NCBI RefSeq assembly: GCF_003293745.1
Contig: NZ_PTLZ01000003.1
Coordinates: 1 to 64,000 of the forward strand
DNA: 64,000 nt
Direction of reading: 5' to 3'
Source of the DNA: Herminiimonas fonticola
Lineage (GTDB): Bacteria > Pseudomonadota > Gammaproteobacteria > Burkholderiales > Burkholderiaceae_D
Shown piece after piece: positions 1 through 8,581 of the stretch. The stretch's first letter is position 1, and every line of letters starts with the position of its first letter. The notes beneath the pieces are model-generated. The model saw nothing but the letters and a program-made list of their open reading frames with translations, did not search any database and had not been told where the DNA came from. The translations under genes and the position numbers were made by a program.

Positions 1-139
1 CACCCATTGCCATCTCTTGCACAGGAGCCGTTGTCTGCGGACAGACGTAGGCAGCCATTGCTATTCCTGAGGTCAGAACGGTCATGACCAGGAAGCAAGC
101 AATTAAGCGGCAAAAAGATGAAAAGGAATGTCGGCGCAT
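1..139 (-). CDS. Partial exported protein (N-terminus only)
   Basis: Only the first 46 codons are inside the window; the gene continues past the left edge. The ATG at 139 is followed by two arginines and a histidine, a hydrophobic stretch of about 18 residues and an AMA-A type signal-peptidase site near residue 30, so the product is probably secreted to the periplasm. The mature part begins AYVCPQTTAP and looks methionine-rich. I do not recognise the family; small exported proteins of this look often sit near metal-resistance genes, but nothing here proves it. It is transcribed divergently from the sensor gene at 483. Confidence 0.5.
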   Translation of the reverse strand, partial: MRRHSFSSFCRLIACFLVMTVLTSGIAMAAYVCPQTTAPVQEMAMG

Positions 140-482
140 TTGACCTATTTATAAAACCTTTTGCAGTTTAGTGCAATTTATTTATATTCCACTGCTGGTG
201 AATTATTTCGACTTGGTACTTGTCGCTTTACATGATTTGTAAGTAGATAATATACGTATGTATTATTCAGGGGCCTGCGTATGATGATTAAGCAACAGTT
301 GCGTCTACCTACCTAAACTGGAGCGCGTTCACTCACTACTTCCGTTTCACAATTTTGAATCAGAAAACAAGCAAGATGTTGCATGCAGAATTTTTCTCCG
401 AAGTTAGAGTAAGTAATTTACACATTACGGCACGCTCAAATATGATTTTAAAGAAATTCGTGCCAGCCCTCACGGTGCAGCA
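140..482. other. AT-rich divergent intergenic region
   Basis: This 343-bp gap separates two divergent genes and is visibly richer in A and T than the core genome to the right. I see no RNA gene and no convincing -35/-10 pair. TTTACA at 227-232 is followed by TAATAT at 248-253, but the spacer is only 15 bp. An 11-codon ORF near 282 has no ribosome binding site and is not called. Confidence 0.4.
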
Positions 483-3400
483 ATGAGCGATACCGAAAAG
501 AGATCGGCAAAAGATGAACTCCGAACAGATCTCGAATTAATTCAGATTGTCGGCCAAGTTGCTCGGATCGGCGGCTGGTCACTTTCCTTGCCGTCCCGAG
601 ATTTGTACTGGTCTCCTGAAGTCCGAGCCATTCATGAAGTGCCTCCGGACTACCAGCCTGCTCTCCAAAGTAGTATTGAATTCTATCCGCCTGCATACCA
701 AAACCAAGTTGAAAAATGCGTTGAGGATTGCATCAAAAGCGGTACGCGGTTTGATTTTTCGGTGCCTATCATTACGGCCAAGGGAAGATCAATTTGGGTG
801 CGGGCTATTGGTGAATGTAGACGAAATGAAAATGGAGAAGTTTCTAGACTTGAAGGTGCGTTTCAGGAAATCACAGATGAGTACGAGAAAAATCGTCGCC
901 GCATAGAGAGTGAAGCAACGTTGTCAGCAGTATTTAGTCAATCGTATATGTTTCAGGGATTATTGAATCTCGAAGGCGTGCTAGTTGAGGTCAACGATAT
1001 CGCAGTTTTTGGTTGCGGCTTTACTCGAGAACAAGTACTAGGGAAGAAATTCTGGGAATGTGGGTGGTGGAATCTAGATATCGAGATTGCGAAAAAAATA
1101 GAACAGATAGTGATTCGTGCGCTTCAAGGTGAAAATATCGTTGAAGAAATGGATTACTTTACGGGTAGTGGCGAGCGAAGATTAACTGAATTTTCTGCAG
1201 TACCAATTCGTAATTCAGAAGGCAGCATCATGCGAATACTTGCAAGCGGTATTGATGTTACCGCTCGCAAGAACACAGAGCTGGCCTTAAAGCAAAGTCA
1301 AGAGCGTTCCAGCTCGATTGCACGAGCAACCAACGACACGATCTGGGACTGGGATCTTCAGACTAACGCAATTTGGTGGAATGATGGCATCGAACGGCTC
1401 TTCGGTTTTTCACGAAGCGAAATCGAACCAACCATTGTTTCCTGGATCAGCCGAATTCATCCGGAGGATATTTCTTCCATCGAAGACAGCATCACAAAAT
1501 TTATTAGTGAGGGTGCAACTGACGAAATCTGGTGTGGCGAATATCGTTTCTCCAAACACGATGGTAGTTATGCCAACGTATACGACCGAGGCTTTGTTCT
1601 ACGCGATTCTAGCGGCAAAGGTATACGGATGGTTGGAGGGATGGTCGATGTTACGCCGCAAAGAATGGCAGAGGCCGAAACCCGTCGTTTGAACCGTGCG
1701 CTAAAAATGCTCAGTGCTTGCAGCGAAAAGTTGATTCGCACAACAAAGGAGCAAACACTTTTAGAAGAAATTTGCAAACTGTGTGCAGAGGTTGGAGACT
1801 ATGATATGGCGTGGGTCGGCTATGCACAGGATGATGAGGAAAAATCCATTCTACCTGTGGCTCATTATGGTGATATGACTCACATTAGCCGTATAAAATT
1901 ATCCTGGTCTGCCGAAAAACCAAATGGGCAAGGCCCCGGTGGACGTACTGTGCGCTTAGGCAAGGCAATTGCTGTTAGTGACGTTCGGGAAGATCCGACG
2001 TTTGAATTATGGCGCAATAGTATCGTAGCGGTCGGTTTCCTAAGTGCCGTTTTTTTGCCATTGATCAGTCAGGGAAAGGTATTCGGTTTGCTCGGCTTGT
2101 ATGCAAGCGAGCCGCACAACATCAGCGATGACGAGATGAATATGCTGCAAGAAATGGCAGATAATCTCGCTTTTGGCGTCATGAATATTCGTGTTCGCCA
2201 AGAACAACAGCGACTTCAAACGGCTATTTTGAAGATTGCTACCAGTGTTTCAGCGCCCAGCGATACGACATTCTTTCATCAACTGGCCATCAGCATGACG
2301 GAAGCTCTTGATGCGCCCATTGGAGTAATCGCTGCGCTGAGCAAAGGTTCTTTTTCAACTGCACGTTCAATCGCACTAGTCATCGACGGCGAAATTGTAG
2401 AGAATCAGTCGTTTACGTTTCAATCCACGCCCTGCGAAGCTTCACTAACGCAAGATTGCAAATTGATATCCAGTGATCTAGCAACACTATATCCAAGCGC
2501 AACTCAATTTATAGCGATGGGAGCACAAGCCTACGTAGGAATCCCACTCCTTAGTAGCGGCGGAAATCTGTTGGGCCTGATGTTCGTACTTTACAGAGCA
2601 GCGTTGTCGGACGCTGAACTCATTGTTTCAACTCTTAAAATATTTGCCGCACGTGCATCAACGGAACTTGAAAGGTTAGAAGCAGATTCTCAGTTGCGTG
2701 AGCAGGCGTCCTTACTCGATAAGGCACATGATGCGATTCTTGTGCGTGATTTGGATCACCGTATTCTTTTCTGGAACAAGGGAGCGGAGCGGCTTTATGG
2801 TTGGACCGCAGCGGAAGCAGTCGGACAATTTGTGAATCGTCTACTTTATTTAGATGCCAGCTCATTCGATGTCGCAACTCGGAATGTGTTTGAGCAGGAT
2901 GAATGGAATGGTGAGTTAAAGCATATAGACAGGGAAGGAAAAGAAATTTTTATTGAAGGTCATTGGACTTTGGTGCGGGATGATGAAGGCAAGCCAAAAT
3001 CCATTTTAGCGATTAACACTGATATCACCCAGCGTAAAGAATCTGAGCGAGAAATTTACTCTTTGGCTTTTTATGACAGCCTTACGGGCTTGCCGAATAG
3101 ACAGCTTTTGGTCAATCGCCTGCACCAAATTATGCTGGCCGGATCAAGAAGAGAAAATAACTGCGCCATATTTTTTATTGACCTTGATAATTTCAAGGCC
3201 ATTAATGATACCCAAGGTCATGATGTGGGTGACCAGCTATTGAAGCAAGTTGCAGAACGACTCAGGGGATGTGTGCGAGAGAGTGATACGGTCTCGCGCA
3301 TTGGTGGCGACGAGTTTGTGGTGGTCTTAAGTGATTTTTCTAATTATTCAGACGATGCTGCCAGACAGGCACAGTCTGTTGCGGACAATATTCTAAGTGC

Positions 3401-4370
3401 ATTTAGTGAGCCTTTCGATCTGCAGGGCTATCTCCATTTAACTACTCCAAGTATCGGTGCCACTCTATTCAAAGACAACTCGATCACTGTTGATGAGTTG
3501 CTCAAACGCGCTGATCTAGCGATGTACGAAGCTAAAGCTGCGGGGCGAAACATTATTCGCTTTTATGATCCTGAAATGCAGGCGGCTGTGTCAAGGCGCG
3601 TCAAGATCGAAAAAGAACTACGTAGGGCATTGGAGCGTTCAGAATTTGTATTGCACTATCAACCCCAAGTAAATTTATCTACAGGAAAGGTGATTGGAGT
3701 AGAGGCTTTGATCCGTTGGCAGCACCCTGAGTTAGGGATGGTTCCTCCGAACTCTTTTATTCCTGTAGCCGAGGAAGTCGGATTGATCGTACCTATGGGT
3801 GAATGGGTACTTCGTACTGCTTGCGTCCAAATGAAAGCTTGGCATGATATGGGACTGGGTCAATTACGGATCGCAGTTAATCTATCTGCACGCCAGTTCT
3901 CTCATGGATGTATTGTGGAAATGGTTCGCAACACTCTGCAACAAAGCGGTCTTGAAGCTCAATATCTTGATCTGGAACTTACCGAAAGTTTGGTCATGAC
4001 AGATGTAGAGAGCGCAATCGGAATTTTAGAAGAACTTAGTGGATTAGGCATACAACTTTCCATTGATGATTTTGGAACGGGTTATTCCAGTCTTGCTTAT
4101 CTGAAGCGCTTTCCCATCGACGTACTTAAGATTGATCGCTCGTTTATTAAAAACATCCCGGAAAATGCTAACGAAGCCACTATCGCGCTTGCCATTATTT
4201 CGATGGCACACAGTCTTGGCATGAGAGTGCTGGCAGAGGGTGTAGAAACAGAGGCACAATGTGAATTCTTGGCAAAGAATAAGTGCGATGAAATACAAGG
4301 TTTCTTGTTTTCAAAGCCGCTGCCTTCTGAAGAATTAGAGGCCTTGATATTACTAGAATCACAGAAGTGA
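483..4370 (+). CDS. Multi-PAS/GAF diguanylate cyclase/phosphodiesterase
   Basis: A 1295-residue cytoplasmic signalling protein for cyclic di-GMP turnover, with no transmembrane segment seen. The order is three PAS domains (about 20-135, 145-265, 275-395), two GAF domains (about 405-565 and 580-735), a fourth PAS (about 745-865), GGDEF and EAL. The GGDEF motif is intact at residues 941-945 and is preceded, five residues upstream, by an RESD inhibitory-site motif (RxxD), so cyclase activity with product inhibition is plausible. The EAL motif is at 1074-1076, and ELTES, DDFGTG and KIDRSF are all kept, so phosphodiesterase activity is also plausible. The ATG at 483 has no obvious Shine-Dalgarno sequence. 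Codon use looks more AT-rich than in the genes beyond 6263. The sensed ligand cannot be read from the sequence. Confidence 0.93.
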   Translation: MSDTEKRSAKDELRTDLELIQIVGQVARIGGWSLSLPSRDLYWSPEVRAIHEVPPDYQPALQSSIEFYPPAYQNQVEKCVEDCIKSGTRFDFSVPIITAKGRSIWVRAIGECRRNENGEVSRLEGAFQEITDEYEKNRRRIESEATLSAVFSQSYMFQGLLNLEGVLVEVNDIAVFGCGFTREQVLGKKFWECGWWNLDIEIAKKIEQIVIRALQGENIVEEMDYFTGSGERRLTEFSAVPIRNSEGSIMRILASGIDVTARKNTELALKQSQERSSSIARATNDTIWDWDLQTNAIWWNDGIERLFGFSRSEIEPTIVSWISRIHPEDISSIEDSITKFISEGATDEIWCGEYRFSKHDGSYANVYDRGFVLRDSSGKGIRMVGGMVDVTPQRMAEAETRRLNRALKMLSACSEKLIRTTKEQTLLEEICKLCAEVGDYDMAWVGYAQDDEEKSILPVAHYGDMTHISRIKLSWSAEKPNGQGPGGRTVRLGKAIAVSDVREDPTFELWRNSIVAVGFLSAVFLPLISQGKVFGLLGLYASEPHNISDDEMNMLQEMADNLAFGVMNIRVRQEQQRLQTAILKIATSVSAPSDTTFFHQLAISMTEALDAPIGVIAALSKGSFSTARSIALVIDGEIVENQSFTFQSTPCEASLTQDCKLISSDLATLYPSATQFIAMGAQAYVGIPLLSSGGNLLGLMFVLYRAALSDAELIVSTLKIFAARASTELERLEADSQLREQASLLDKAHDAILVRDLDHRILFWNKGAERLYGWTAAEAVGQFVNRLLYLDASSFDVATRNVFEQDEWNGELKHIDREGKEIFIEGHWTLVRDDEGKPKSILAINTDITQRKESEREIYSLAFYDSLTGLPNRQLLVNRLHQIMLAGSRRENNCAIFFIDLDNFKAINDTQGHDVGDQLLKQVAERLRGCVRESDTVSRIGGDEFVVVLSDFSNYSDDAARQAQSVADNILSAFSEPFDLQGYLHLTTPSIGATLFKDNSITVDELLKRADLAMYEAKAAGRNIIRFYDPEMQAAVSRRVKIEKELRRALERSEFVLHYQPQVNLSTGKVIGVEALIRWQHPELGMVPPNSFIPVAEEVGLIVPMGEWVLRTACVQMKAWHDMGLGQLRIAVNLSARQFSHGCIVEMVRNTLQQSGLEAQYLDLELTESLVMTDVESAIGILEELSGLGIQLSIDDFGTGYSSLAYLKRFPIDVLKIDRSFIKNIPENANEATIALAIISMAHSLGMRVLAEGVETEAQCEFLAKNKCDEIQGFLFSKPLPSEELEALILLESQK

Positions 4371-4428
4371 TATCTCCAAATTATCGGCCTCTCATTGTTT
4401 GACGAAAGCTGATCAAACCGTACGACCC

Positions 4429-4498
4429 GAAAATCAGCCATCGCGCGCAGATTGATGCGCGTGTTTTTAAAGGTTTTCGTCGATGGTTGCTGATTTTC
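4429..4498. terminator. Nested inverted repeat, possible terminator
   Basis: The outer arms are GAAAATCAGCCATCG (4429-4443) and its complement split by three extra bases (4481-4498). Inside sits a 6-bp perfect stem CGCGCA / TGCGCG (4444-4461) followed by TGTTTTTAA. The inner stem with its T-run could end the sensor mRNA; the outer arms make a larger cruciform than a terminator needs. It lies 59 bp after the sensor stop codon and before the convergent integrase. Confidence 0.5.
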
Positions 4499-4632
4499 TA
4501 CGTCGGTCTTTAACCTGGCTGAAAACTTGATGCGTGTAAGTGATTGTCTCTGTCTAGGTGGAGACTAACTTAAGATGAATATTCCTAGCGTCTTTGCCGC
4601 CACTTTGTGGATGGGCACTGGTTGCCTAAAAT

Positions 4633-6036
4633 CTAAGTCTTCCGCATAACGATGGCGGTATCAGGCGCGGTCAGGATCAAAGCCAGACGGTCGCCGAGCA
4701 GTTGCCATGCTTCCCGTTTTTCCGTTGCGTAGTCATAGGTCTGGTACGTCCTGCGCAGTTTGTTCGGTTCGACGTGGTTTAGGCAACGCTCGATAACATC
4801 TGGCACTACTCCCAAGCTTTGCATCATGGTCGCGCCGGTTCTGCGAAGGTCATGAGGAACCCAATCCCCAGCAGATAAAATAAGCGCATTGGCTTTCTTG
4901 CTGCGGTTCGACATTGGCTTGCCACCTAGTGGTTTTTGACGGTCACGTATCTGCTTTGTAGTGGACTTTATGCAAACGTATGTTTCGTCGTCCTCACGCG
5001 GAAAACACCACGCACTTTTACCAGATAGTTGCTTCAATTTTTGGAAGTAGGGCAGGGCGAACGAGGACAGGTAGATGGTATGCGCCATCTTGTTTTTGGC
5101 GTTCTCTTTCGGGATTGTCCATATGCCGGCATCAAGATCGATATGTTCCCACCGAGCCTTGGTGACCTCGCCAATGCGACAGCAGGAGGACAGCATGATC
5201 CACATGCAAATTTCCGTGCGCTTCAGCAGGCTAGCATCTGGCAGCTTGGCGGCCAGTTCCTTGATTTCGTCAGCAGATAGCGTACGAGTGCGCTCGGCCC
5301 CGTCGTAGTCTTCAGACGTGATGCGCTTTGCTTCAAGGTGTTCCACCGGATTATCGTCGATGAGTTTTTTCCATGGCCTACGCTTCTCTGCCCATCGAAA
5401 CATCTGCTTTAGGTCAGACAGCAGCATAACGGCCATGCGGTTGGAGCCGCGATTGACTACGCCTTCAAGGATGCTGCGTATATCCTTTTCTGTGAGCGAT
5501 TTAAGTGCCTTGGTACCTATTTTTGGCAATACGTCACGGGCAAACAAACGCCGCAGCTCAGCGCCTTTGTCTTTGCGGTCAGTGGTGATAATCCATTCGT
5601 CAAAAAGGTCTTGAGTGGTTAGATTTTCCGCTTCCAGTTGCAGCTTGATCGCCGCCACTGCAGCTTCCCTTTCTTGCTTTTCTCTGGCAAGTCGGACAAT
5701 CTCGTTTTGTACAAACTCTTTTGGATCTGTACTATTTTTTCGCCAGTCGTTCAATTCGACAGCAATGCGCCGTGCAGTCGCAAGCGTTAGTCGCGCATTG
5801 GCTTCTAGTTTATATAGTGTCGTTTCAAATTCCGGCAAGCTGGCGTCGTAATCACCCAGTGCCATATAAACGGATTTAGTACCTACCTTGTAGGTGTACA
5901 TCCAGACACGCGAAACGCTCCCCGATTGACCCTTGCGAAACCGAAGTGATAACCCGTTGCCGTCCGATTTCGTTTCGTCGCTTTTGGTCGGACGGTACTT
6001 TTCAATCGCCGTAGTGGTTAGTTTTTGCGTGGCCAT
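4633..6036 (-). CDS. Tyrosine recombinase, P4-type integrase
   Basis: A 467-residue integrase that would catalyse site-specific insertion and excision of a mobile element. An N-terminal DUF4102-like DNA-binding region (about 1-100) and a SAM-like core-binding region (about 135-235) are followed by the catalytic domain. Likely catalytic residues are R287 (in CCRIGE), H395 and R398 (in HDLRRT), H421 (in LNH) and nucleophile Y436 (in TYDY). It is full length for the family. The ATG at 6036 has AAGG about 9 nt upstream. The gene points away from the tRNA-Arg fragment at 6214-6263, 178 bp from its start codon, the usual arrangement at the end of a P4-like island. No excisionase gene is visible. 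Confidence 0.93.
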   Translation of the reverse strand: MATQKLTTTAIEKYRPTKSDETKSDGNGLSLRFRKGQSGSVSRVWMYTYKVGTKSVYMALGDYDASLPEFETTLYKLEANARLTLATARRIAVELNDWRKNSTDPKEFVQNEIVRLAREKQEREAAVAAIKLQLEAENLTTQDLFDEWIITTDRKDKGAELRRLFARDVLPKIGTKALKSLTEKDIRSILEGVVNRGSNRMAVMLLSDLKQMFRWAEKRRPWKKLIDDNPVEHLEAKRITSEDYDGAERTRTLSADEIKELAAKLPDASLLKRTEICMWIMLSSCCRIGEVTKARWEHIDLDAGIWTIPKENAKNKMAHTIYLSSFALPYFQKLKQLSGKSAWCFPREDDETYVCIKSTTKQIRDRQKPLGGKPMSNRSKKANALILSAGDWVPHDLRRTGATMMQSLGVVPDVIERCLNHVEPNKLRRTYQTYDYATEKREAWQLLGDRLALILTAPDTAIVMRKT

Positions 6037-6066
6037 TTGCTGCCTTTATTATTATCTAACCGGAAT

Positions 6067-6219
6067 ATTGGTAAGAAATTGGTAAGAAGTTTTACATGGA
6101 TTGTGCTGTACGTCAATAGACGAGTTTGGACAAAAAATAATGTAACTAATTGAATATTAAAGTAAAAATTATTTATATTTGGATTGTATTGGATGTTAAA
6201 AAACATCTTATTTCTTACC
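6067..6219. repeat. Candidate integrase-binding repeats
   Basis: An 11-bp unit ATTGGTAAGAA is repeated in direct tandem at 6067-6077 and 6078-6088, just upstream of the integrase start. Its core GGTAAGAAA reappears inverted as TTTCTTACC at 6211-6219, touching the tRNA-derived attachment sequence. Position and spacing suggest arm- and core-type sites for the integrase, and the pair near the start codon could also mediate autoregulation. This function is inferred; the repeats themselves are plain in the sequence. Confidence 0.5.
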
Positions 6220-6263
6220 TACGAACCAAGGGGTAGTGGGTTCGATTCCTGCCAGCCGCACCA
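6214..6263 (+). other. tRNA-Arg 3' fragment, attachment-site half
   Basis: The stretch contains the anticodon loop CTACGAA (6219-6225, anticodon ACG), the 3' anticodon strand CCAAG (6226-6230), a T-arm GTGGG-TTCGATT-CCTGC (6236-6252), the 3' acceptor strand CAGCCGC (6253-6259) and ACCA (6260-6263). The 5' half (acceptor, D-arm) is missing and replaced by AT-rich DNA. A 3' tRNA remnant beside a tyrosine integrase is the standard mark of an island end, with the crossover in the anticodon stem-loop. The intact tRNA-Arg should lie at the other end, left of the window. Confidence 0.82.
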
Positions 6264-6280
6264 AAACAAGCAGTAAATTA

Positions 6281-6313
6281 ACGGGTTAGCGCCACAAGCG
6301 CTAACCCGTTTTT
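6281..6313 (+). terminator. Rho-independent terminator
   Basis: A perfect 12-bp stem (6281-6292 with 6298-6309), loop CACAA, is followed by a run of T. It lies 17 bp after the tRNA-Arg remnant and is most likely the original terminator of the tRNA gene, left behind on the chromosomal side of the insertion. Confidence 0.9.
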
Positions 6314-6579
6314 CTTTGTCGAATGCTTTTAGTTAGGTGGCTTTATTTTTGTTGGCTGGTTAATAATCAAGCTGGTCCTCTGTAATCTGATGCGACAAGT
6401 CAAAAAACAAGCAAAAATCAGGAAGATATGCTGCGAACGAATATCAGTTAGCTGCAAAATCAATATCTGCTGAACGTGGTTCTGCAAATCGATCTATAAT
6501 TCATTCATCCCAGTAATTATTCAGGCTGCTCTCTGCTCAAATAATTTGCTTTTGCGCAGTGTTGTCCTCATTACCTCTG
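6314..6579 (+). promoter_or_regulatory. Intergenic region with a -10 box
   Basis: The 266-bp gap before the small exported gene holds a consensus TATAAT at 6495-6500. The -35 side is weak (TGAACG at 6471-6476, 18-bp spacer). If used, transcription would start near 6507 and give a leader of about 70 nt. I see no other feature in the gap. Confidence 0.4.
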
Positions 6580-6894
6580 ATGAAATCGCGTCTTCTCGTT
6601 AATGTTTGGCTTGCCTTTGCCCTGCTGTTTGCGCAGCAGTTGGCGTTCGCCGATACGTTAACGAACATCAAGCGCGCGCAGGTTGATTATCAGTGCATGT
6701 ATGATGATGGCGCTTGTTTCGATGGCGGTGCAGTTTCGCATTTGGTCTTCGACGATTTCGATAATGGTCTGACCACATCCTTCTCCTTACTGGAATTACC
6801 TAATCTTGCAATTGAACAGCCTCAAGCTTCGTTCACGCAATTTTTCTCTGCTGTTTCCCCGTATTACTTCTCTCGCGCCCCACCTCTCCTGTAG
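6580..6894 (+). CDS. Small exported protein of unknown function
   Basis: A 104-residue ORF starting MKSRLLVNVW, with a clear signal peptide ending in the AFA-DT region (about residue 24). The mature part is acidic in its middle, has two cysteines (in QCMYDDGACF) and ends SRAPPLL. A GTG seven codons upstream (6559) is possible, but the ATG gives the better signal peptide. No ribosome binding site stands out. The proline-rich end recalls small DUF2946-like exported proteins, but this is only a resemblance and I do not assign the family. Confidence 0.5.
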   Translation: MKSRLLVNVWLAFALLFAQQLAFADTLTNIKRAQVDYQCMYDDGACFDGGAVSHLVFDDFDNGLTTSFSLLELPNLAIEQPQASFTQFFSAVSPYYFSRAPPLL

Positions 6895-7126
6895 CAGGCA
6901 TATGGTGAACGATGCGTGCGCTTGCGCGCATTGATTAGCCTCGCAGGTCAACGTCATCACAAAAACACGATGCACAACGAGTCAATATTCGTTGGATGAT
7001 TTTGACCACGTCTGGTTAGTCCTACTGTTGCCTGCAGTCACAAATCACATTCGAAACAGATCGGCATGTCCATGACATTGCCTCGATCGTTTCCACGTTT
7101 TATGACTTCTTGAGAGGTAGTTAGAA

Positions 7127-8443
7127 ATGAATAACAATCAAACAAGCGCATCGAATATTTCGAACGCAAAAGGTTACAAAAATCGGTGGGTGCAGCTCAT
7201 CATCGGCATTATCTGTATGGGCCTGGTCGCCAACTTGCAATATGGCTGGACTCTGTTCGTTACGCCTATGGACAATGCGCACCACTGGGGTAAAGCGGCA
7301 ATTCAACTCGCGTTTTCTATCTTTATCGTGACAGAAACCTGGTTGGTTCCTATCGAGGGCTACCTGGTTGATAAATTCGGCCCACGTCCGGTTGTCGCTG
7401 GCGGTGCCATCTGCGCTGGTCTCGGCTGGGTTCTGAACAGCTATGCAACGTCCTTGCCTATGCTGTACACCGCAGCTGTTATCTCGGGTATCGGCGCAGG
7501 TTGCGTCTACGGTACTTGCGTTGGTAATGCGTTGAAATGGTTCCCGGATCGTCGTGGTCTGGCTGCCGGCTTGACTGCTGCAGGCTTCGGCGCAGGCGCT
7601 GCGATCACCGTGATTCCAATCGCGAACATGATCAAAGAAGCAGGTTACGAACATACCTTCTTCACCTTCGGCATTATTCAAGGCGTAGCGATCTTCATTG
7701 CTGCTTTGCTGCTGGTTAAGCCAGTTGTTCCTAAAGGTGTGGTTGTTGCAAGAAATCTCGCAACTAAAGTTGATTACACGACCAAGCAAATGTTGAAAAC
7801 CCCAGTATTCTGGGTTCTCTACGTGATGTTTGTTCTGGTGTCTTCGGGAGGTTTGATGGCAACGGCTCAACTCGGTCCGATCGCCAATGATTTCGGTATT
7901 GCTGCCTTGCCTATGACATTGTTCGGCGCAACCTTGCCACTGTTGACGATGACGCTGTCGATCGACAACGTTGCCAATGGCTTGACCCGTCCTTTGTGCG
8001 GTTTTGTTTCAGATAAAATCGGTCGCGAAAACACGATGTTCATCGTTTTCATCGGTGAAGGTTTAGCCTTGTTGGGCTTGATGCAGTTTGGTCATAACCC
8101 ATATGCATTCATGGTATTTGCCGCCATGGTGTTCCTGTGCTGGGGCGAAATTTTCTCGATTTTCCCAGCAATCTGCGCAGATACCTTCGGTGGTAAATTT
8201 GCTGCGGGTAACTCGGGCACGTTGTACACCGCTAAAGGTACTTCTGCTTTGCTGGTTCCGTTTGCATCAGTCCTGGCGGCTGGCGGTAACTGGAATCGCG
8301 TGTTCATCGTTGCTGCGATTGTCACTGTGGGCGCAGGTTTGTCAGCCAAGTTCATCCTTGCCCCAATGCGCAAACGCATGATCGAAGACGGTGCAACTAA
8401 AGCTGCGGCAATGGAAGCGGGTAACCAACGCGTTGCAGCTTAA
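7127..8443 (+). CDS. oxlT: Oxalate/formate antiporter, MFS OFA family
   Basis: A 438-residue inner-membrane carrier with about 12 hydrophobic helices, matching the OxlT group of the major facilitator superfamily, which exchanges oxalate for formate. The two membrane-embedded basic residues known to be essential in Oxalobacter OxlT have likely counterparts here: R288 (in GLTRPLCG) and K370 (in YTAKGTS). GAGAGG lies about 11 nt before the ATG. It is a single-gene unit with strong terminators downstream. No formyl-CoA transferase or oxalyl-CoA decarboxylase gene is nearby, so the true substrate could be another small carboxylate. Confidence 0.83.
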   Translation: MNNNQTSASNISNAKGYKNRWVQLIIGIICMGLVANLQYGWTLFVTPMDNAHHWGKAAIQLAFSIFIVTETWLVPIEGYLVDKFGPRPVVAGGAICAGLGWVLNSYATSLPMLYTAAVISGIGAGCVYGTCVGNALKWFPDRRGLAAGLTAAGFGAGAAITVIPIANMIKEAGYEHTFFTFGIIQGVAIFIAALLLVKPVVPKGVVVARNLATKVDYTTKQMLKTPVFWVLYVMFVLVSSGGLMATAQLGPIANDFGIAALPMTLFGATLPLLTMTLSIDNVANGLTRPLCGFVSDKIGRENTMFIVFIGEGLALLGLMQFGHNPYAFMVFAAMVFLCWGEIFSIFPAICADTFGGKFAAGNSGTLYTAKGTSALLVPFASVLAAGGNWNRVFIVAAIVTVGAGLSAKFILAPMRKRMIEDGATKAAAMEAGNQRVAA

Positions 8444-8465
8444 TAAGATTGGGTTTTGCCCATGA

Positions 8466-8497
8466 AGTCTCCTGATCTTTCAGGAGACTCAATTTCT
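8466..8497 (+). terminator. Terminator-like hairpin after oxlT
   Basis: A perfect 10-bp stem AGTCTCCTGA / TCAGGAGACT with loop TCTT (8466-8489) is followed by CAATTTCT, a poor T-run. It is probably the first of two stops for oxlT transcription. Confidence 0.7.
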
Positions 8498-8532
8498 GCG
8501 AAGTGAGTTACCCCATACGAATGGGATAATCG

Positions 8533-8565
8533 AAAGGGTTGATGCCACAAGCATCAACCCTTTTT
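8533..8565. terminator. Bidirectional Rho-independent terminator
   Basis: A 13-bp perfect stem (8533-8545 with 8551-8563), loop CACAA, is flanked by A on the left and T on the right, so it can serve oxlT on the plus strand and the lipoprotein gene on the minus strand. The loop and closing pairs (GC-CACAA-GC) match the terminator at 6281. Confidence 0.88.
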
Positions 8566-8581
8566 CTGTATGCGCGATGAT

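Noticed and set aside
282-317. 11-codon ORF as a leader peptide before the sensor gene
   Set aside because: No ribosome binding site, no regulatory codon bias and no following attenuator.
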